The translations under genes were made by a program, and so were the position numbers. DNA of 64,000 bases from Populus alba (taxonomy: Eukaryota; Streptophyta; Magnoliopsida; Malpighiales; Salicaceae), in contig NC_133284.1 in the NCBI RefSeq assembly GCF_005239225.2, positions 50,686,697 to 50,750,696 of the forward strand, in the 5' to 3' direction. The notes beneath the pieces were generated by a model. It was not told the origin of the DNA. It did not search any database and was given only the letters and a program-made list of their open reading frames with translations. Position 1 is the stretch's first letter. Every line of letters begins with the position of its first letter. Shown here piece by piece: positions 59,770 through 64,000 of this stretch.

Positions 59770-61962
59770 AAAAAACAATTTATTTTCTATTTTTTGATGT
59801 CTTGATGAAAATCAGGTATTTTAATACTAAATTTGTATCTTTACGGTATAAAAATACAAACCAATATTAAGCAATTTTGATAAAAATATGCAAGAAAATC
59901 AACAATATTTTTTTAGGATTTTTCAGAATTTTGTAAAGAAAAAACATTTTTTTATTTTTAAATTTCTTTTTAGATGTTTAGACGAAGACTAAGTATTTTA
60001 ATACTGGAGTTGTATCTTTATGGTATAAAAATACAAACCAATATTAAGCAATTTTGATAAAAATATGCAGGAAAATCAACAATATTTTTTAAGAATTTTT
60101 CAGAATTTTTGTTTAAAATATATATCTATATATAAATAATATAAAAATATTATAATAAATAATATATAATAGTAAGTGGGCCAGCCCGACCCAACTAGCT
60201 GGGTCGGACTCAGCCCAAAAGGGATTGGGTCGATCTCAGCCCAACAAAATCTCTCTTTTTAATTTGGGCCACATCCGGCCCAGAAGACAATATGGCTGGG
60301 CCAGAACCAGCCTGGCCCAAAGAAGGAAAAAAATAACAGTTGCTAGGCCAGAATCAGCCTGGCCCAAAAACATAATTGATAGGGGGGAATTATTTTCCCC
60401 CCATCCTCCTGCATGCAGAACGAATTTTGCATGCAGGAGGAAAAGCAGCCACCGAAGCAAAATGAGGGGAGAGAAGAAAGGGTACCTAGTGTGGAGGAGG
60501 CGGTGTTGCTGGTCGAACTGCTTCGCTGGTGGTGCTGTGGTGGAGGCTGGTGGCGGTGTCGTGGCTCACAGACGATGGCTCCAAGCAGCGGTGCTGCTGT
60601 TTCAAGTGGCAGAGAGAGAGAGTCTTCCTCTTCCCCTCTCCTCTAGTTTTCTCGTTTTTTCTTTCTCTGTTTCGTTTACCAGCAGTCGTCCCCTTGTCCT
60701 CTCGGTTTTGTTTTGTTTTTGTTTTTTAATTTCCCTCCCGGTTTCAAGTTTCCCATTAATCTTTCCTTTCTCTCTCTATTTCGTTCCTCTCTTTTTAGTC
60801 ATTTTTTTTTCATCATTTCTCTCCTCCCTCTAGTTCATCCCCTTCGTGTTGGCGTTGAGCCTTTATTTATAGAGCCAAAGGAGCAGGGCTCATTATTGTT
60901 GCGCATGGGGAGCAGGGCAATGCTGATCGGTTGGCCAGTGGGTGCGGTTGGCAAGGCGCGGCTCCCCTGGTTTCTCATTATCAAAGGGCGTGGGGCTTCG
61001 AGTCTTGGCAGAGCACGCATGAAGAGAAAGAGGCAAGAAGAGTTAAAGAGAAAAAAAAACAAAAGCTTTCTTTCTTCCCTTGCTACACGTCTAGGGGAAG
61101 AAGAAAGAGGAACAATGTCCTTCAAAACGACACCGTTCTCCTCTATTTTTTTTTTTTAAAAAAACATGAAACGGCGTCGTTTTGGACAAAATGCGTCGTT
61201 TCATTAAATAAAAAAAAAGCGCCAAAAGGCATCAATTTCCAAGTCAGTCCTCAATTATCTTTTGTTCATTTCAATTGCATCCCTGAAAACTTCAATCGTC
61301 ACCCTTATAGTTGGCCGCCTTTTCCACTTTGGTCATTGGCCTCTGATTTATGCAATTTGACCCTCAATTGATCAATAAACTTCCAATTTCTTTAATTTGG
61401 CCCCTGATTTTGTTAATTACAGCCCCTATATTTACGCGCCTTTTCCAATTTGGTCCTTGGTTTCGGATTTCCTCAATTAAGTTCCTAATTGACCATTAAA
61501 CTTCAATATTTATGCAATTAAGCCCCTGATTTGACCAAATCAACTCTTAAAAATTATAATTTGACCCCAAAACTTTAATTTCTTCCAATTAAAGCCCAAA
61601 TTGACTTAAAAATCCATTTTTTCTTGCAATCAAAACCCTCTATAAATTCAATTAAACCTTCAATAAAATCCAATTAAGTCCATAAACATCCAATTTTGAA
61701 CTTTTCTCCTCAAATTTAAAATTTCTTTTATAGCAGGGCTCTCATGATTCAAGAATATACTATCAAAATTTCAATCTTTGTATTTTTAACCTCTTTAACC
61801 AATTTTTCTGACCATTTTCTGAGTGCTCTCGCCTCCTATTATTTTTTCTAATTTCTTCCGGCTATTTATTTATTTTTTATTATTATTATTATTTTTTATT
61901 ATTATTATTATTATTATTTATTTTATTTTATTATTATTATTATTGTTATTGTTATTGTTATT
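59770..61962 (-). repeat. Tat-type LTR remnant D
   Basis: Reversed LTR of the B/B' family lacking both ends. It aligns in order with 46985-48960: the ATACAAACCAATATTAAGC block (here duplicated in tandem, 59795 and 59972), GGGCC-rich block (60180-60370), GC-rich part, TATA box at 60864-60871, AAACGGCGTCGTTTTGG motif (61170) and the degenerate AATTG/GGGG phrase zone (61230-61720). It stops in an ATT/GTT microsatellite where LTR E begins. Confidence 0.8.
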
Positions 61963-64000
61963 GTCGTACCCTCGCGAGAGCTCGACGTCGAGGCGACCCT
62001 TCCTGGTGGCAGGGATTGATGTTGGGGTCTTTGTTTTGTGAAAAGGGAGTCGCCACCTAGTATTATGGTCACTAGGAAACCTAACTGGTCTTTCAGAGAT
62101 TCTAAGGCAAGGGACTGGTTGCGTAAAGGGAAGGTTTTAGCACCCCTTGTACGCCCTACCTAAAGTAAGCTGCTTGGTGTTTGGTTTGCCTATAATTGCT
62201 ATGGTATTGGTGTTCTCATCAGTTTCCTAGGGTACGTCTGCTATGATGTACGAACTTGGGTTCAAAGTTTGAGGGAAAGAACCCTTGGCCAATCTGGATC
62301 ATACCTTTAGGTATGTCTATAGAGTGCCAAAGAAAAAAGGTGCAGATCTCTTGAAGTCTATACTTGATTTGAAATAAATTCAGAATTTATGAATTTAGAA
62401 ACAACTAAGATAGAAATCTAAGGAGATTCAACGTGCTTGAGAGCTCATTTTCCCTTTTAGTATTTCAAGTGTTCGCGACTCGTAAATCACAAGAGAAAGA
62501 AAGAAAAAAAAGTTTAGAAATCTAAGGAAATTCAAGGTATTTAAAAGCCCATTTTTGCCTTAGTATCTCAAATTTTTATGACTCTTAAATTGTTGAAACA
62601 AAATTTGAAATGTCCCCAATTATAATTGAGGCTTCTTTCAGGGATACGCAATTAAATTATTCTAAAAAAAATTTAGGCATAAATCTACCCTTCCGTTAAA
62701 AATAAACAAGTTGTATTCCTATTAATAATATTTTGGACATTTACGTTTCATAGGTTTATTTGCCCTTGTGTTATTAAAGGATAATGACTTTTGTTGTTCC
62801 TGAAAATATTTTGATATTTACCACTTGGGGTTTCTTTATCTAAATATTAATAGTGAACAATGATGAATTATTCCCAATAATATTTTGAATAGTAACCCCT
62901 TTTGGGGTTTCTTTATCCAAACATTTGTGGTGAATAATAACGAATTATTCCTAATAATATTTTTGATATTAACTCTTTTGGGGTTTCTTTATCCAAATAT
63001 TAATAATGAATAATAACAAATTATTCCTAATAATATTTTGGATATTTACCCCTTTTGAGATTTCTTTATCCAAATATTAATAGTGAATAAAAACAAATTC
63101 CCAAAAACAAGATTTTTATATTTTTGGAATATTGGCCAACACTCTTTGGAATTTACAAACATGTTGTAAAATCCAAGATGCAAGAAAATAATTTTTTGTT
63201 GTGTTTAAGAAATCCATGCGAAAACACATTTTTGAAAGTTCAAATATTTGTTTTTTAAAAGGCATAAAAAGCATGTTAGGGTATTGGCCGTATGCAACAC
63301 ACAAAAATATATTTTTATATTTTTTATTAAAAGCATTATTTATCACAAATATTAAATGCAAACATCACAGTTGAAGCTAGCAAAAATATCAGAAAAATAA
63401 GTTGGTCACACGGGGGGGACCAAAGTCCTGATTGAAACTCAAAACAACGGTTAATTGCACCAATTAAACCACAGGCATCATAGCTAAAGTTATTAATCCT
63501 GCACCAAAATAAACTTGTCACGTCGGGGGGGGGGGGGGGGCCGAAATTCTGAAAGCAAGATTTTAAACCCACAATCCTAGGTAGTGTGACTCATGACCTA
63601 TCTCCTTTCATCAATATAGGAACACTGCCAGACTAGTTTCATGCGAGAAAAAAAAGAACTGCCATACCAGTTTCAATGTAAAAGGAACGAACTTTGAAGA
63701 GCATGATCACGGGCTAAATCCTGCTGATGTAGCTTGCAGACGAGGAAGTGTAGAAAGGTGGAAAAACCTTTGCTTTGCTGATTCTGAAGACCAAAGAAAG
63801 CCTTCCCCTTTCTGCCGTTAGGAGCTTCTTTAAAACCCTTTTTAGAGTTTTGTGAAATCCTTTTCGGCAAGGTAAGATGAGCTGACAGTGATCTTCCCTC
63901 CTCCTTGAACTGATTTTCTGCTTCTCTCCCTTCTCTCTTTTCTACTCTTCTCCGCCTCCTTCCCTTTTTTTCTCCTCCTCCTTTCGTTTTACCAAGCAGT
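61963..64000 (-). repeat. LTR E (Tat-like), running off the window
   Basis: Reversed, it ends GCGAGGGTACGACA at 61963 and carries the conserved LTR-end features: a PBS-like decamer (62046-62055), the ACTAGGTGGCGACTCC context, and a block like the end of the B LTR (62060-62165). No primer site follows its end, so it is a 3' LTR or solo LTR inserted into LTR D. Inside is a 77-bp tandem array (62827-63110). A run of 16 G lies at 63525-63540. The LTR start lies beyond 64000. Confidence 0.7.
62827..63110 (-). repeat. 77-bp tandem array inside LTR E (4 units)
   Basis: Units start near 62827, 62904, 62980 and 63057 with GGGGTTTCTTTATCCAAATA, then TGAATAATAACAAATTATTC, then AATAATATTTTGGATA. Units differ by a few bases each. 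Confidence 0.85.

Overview
The window is nuclear DNA of a flowering plant: AT-rich intergenic DNA, GT-AG introns, few intact genes, and nested LTR retrotransposons of the Athila and Tat lineages. The gene content (a benzyl-alcohol-benzoyltransferase-like BAHD gene and a STIG1 tandem cluster) and the style of the MITEs suggest a woody eudicot, most likely poplar or willow (Salicaceae). That assignment is inference from memory.

Layout. Positions 1-168 hold a small Copia LTR fragment. Positions 169-6664 are gene-less apart from a probable hAT-type MITE (5307-5731). One intact-looking BAHD acyltransferase gene lies at 6782-8341 (+, two exons). A 1.44 kb non-autonomous CACTA transposon with a perfect 3-bp target duplication follows (8761-10202). 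Next come a decayed CACTA transposase fragment (about 10986-12140) and a duplicate of sequence from about 3.3 kb.

Positions 12367-31995 are a nest of LTR elements. An Athila-type element (A) is broken inside its reverse transcriptase by a Tat-type element (B: 5' LTR, primer site, gag). B is cut off at the 5' LTR of a large element (C) that has no recognisable gag or pol. C has two near-identical 2.3 kb LTRs and four minisatellite families. Its right end abuts the flank of a STIG1 gene without a matching target duplication, and the right halves of A and B are missing. Ectopic recombination and deletion is the simplest explanation.

Positions 32191-42474 hold three minus-strand STIG1-family genes encoding secreted Cys-rich peptides. 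Copies 1 and 2 are intact recent duplicates that share promoters and flanks. Copy 3 has a one-base frameshift removing the last three of 16 cysteines. A decayed LINE lies between copies 2 and 3. After a 500-N assembly gap come a Copia remnant and a degenerate AGO7-like PIWI fragment bracketed by inverted repeats (45.3-46.4 kb). A 5'-truncated Tat element (B', minus strand) with pol and a complete 3' LTR occupies 46364-52090. About 7.7 kb of gene-less AT-rich DNA follows, then a Tat LTR remnant (D) and part of another Tat-like LTR (E) running off the window.

Functionally the window has one metabolic gene, a small secreted-peptide family and a large transposon burden. The points most worth pursuing are: (i) a PBS-like decamer conserved inside U5 of the Tat LTRs; (ii) the C element with its GTCGCC-core minisatellites and its junction to STIG1; (iii) the TIR-bracketed AGO7-like fragment; (iv) the STIG1 copy-3 frameshift.
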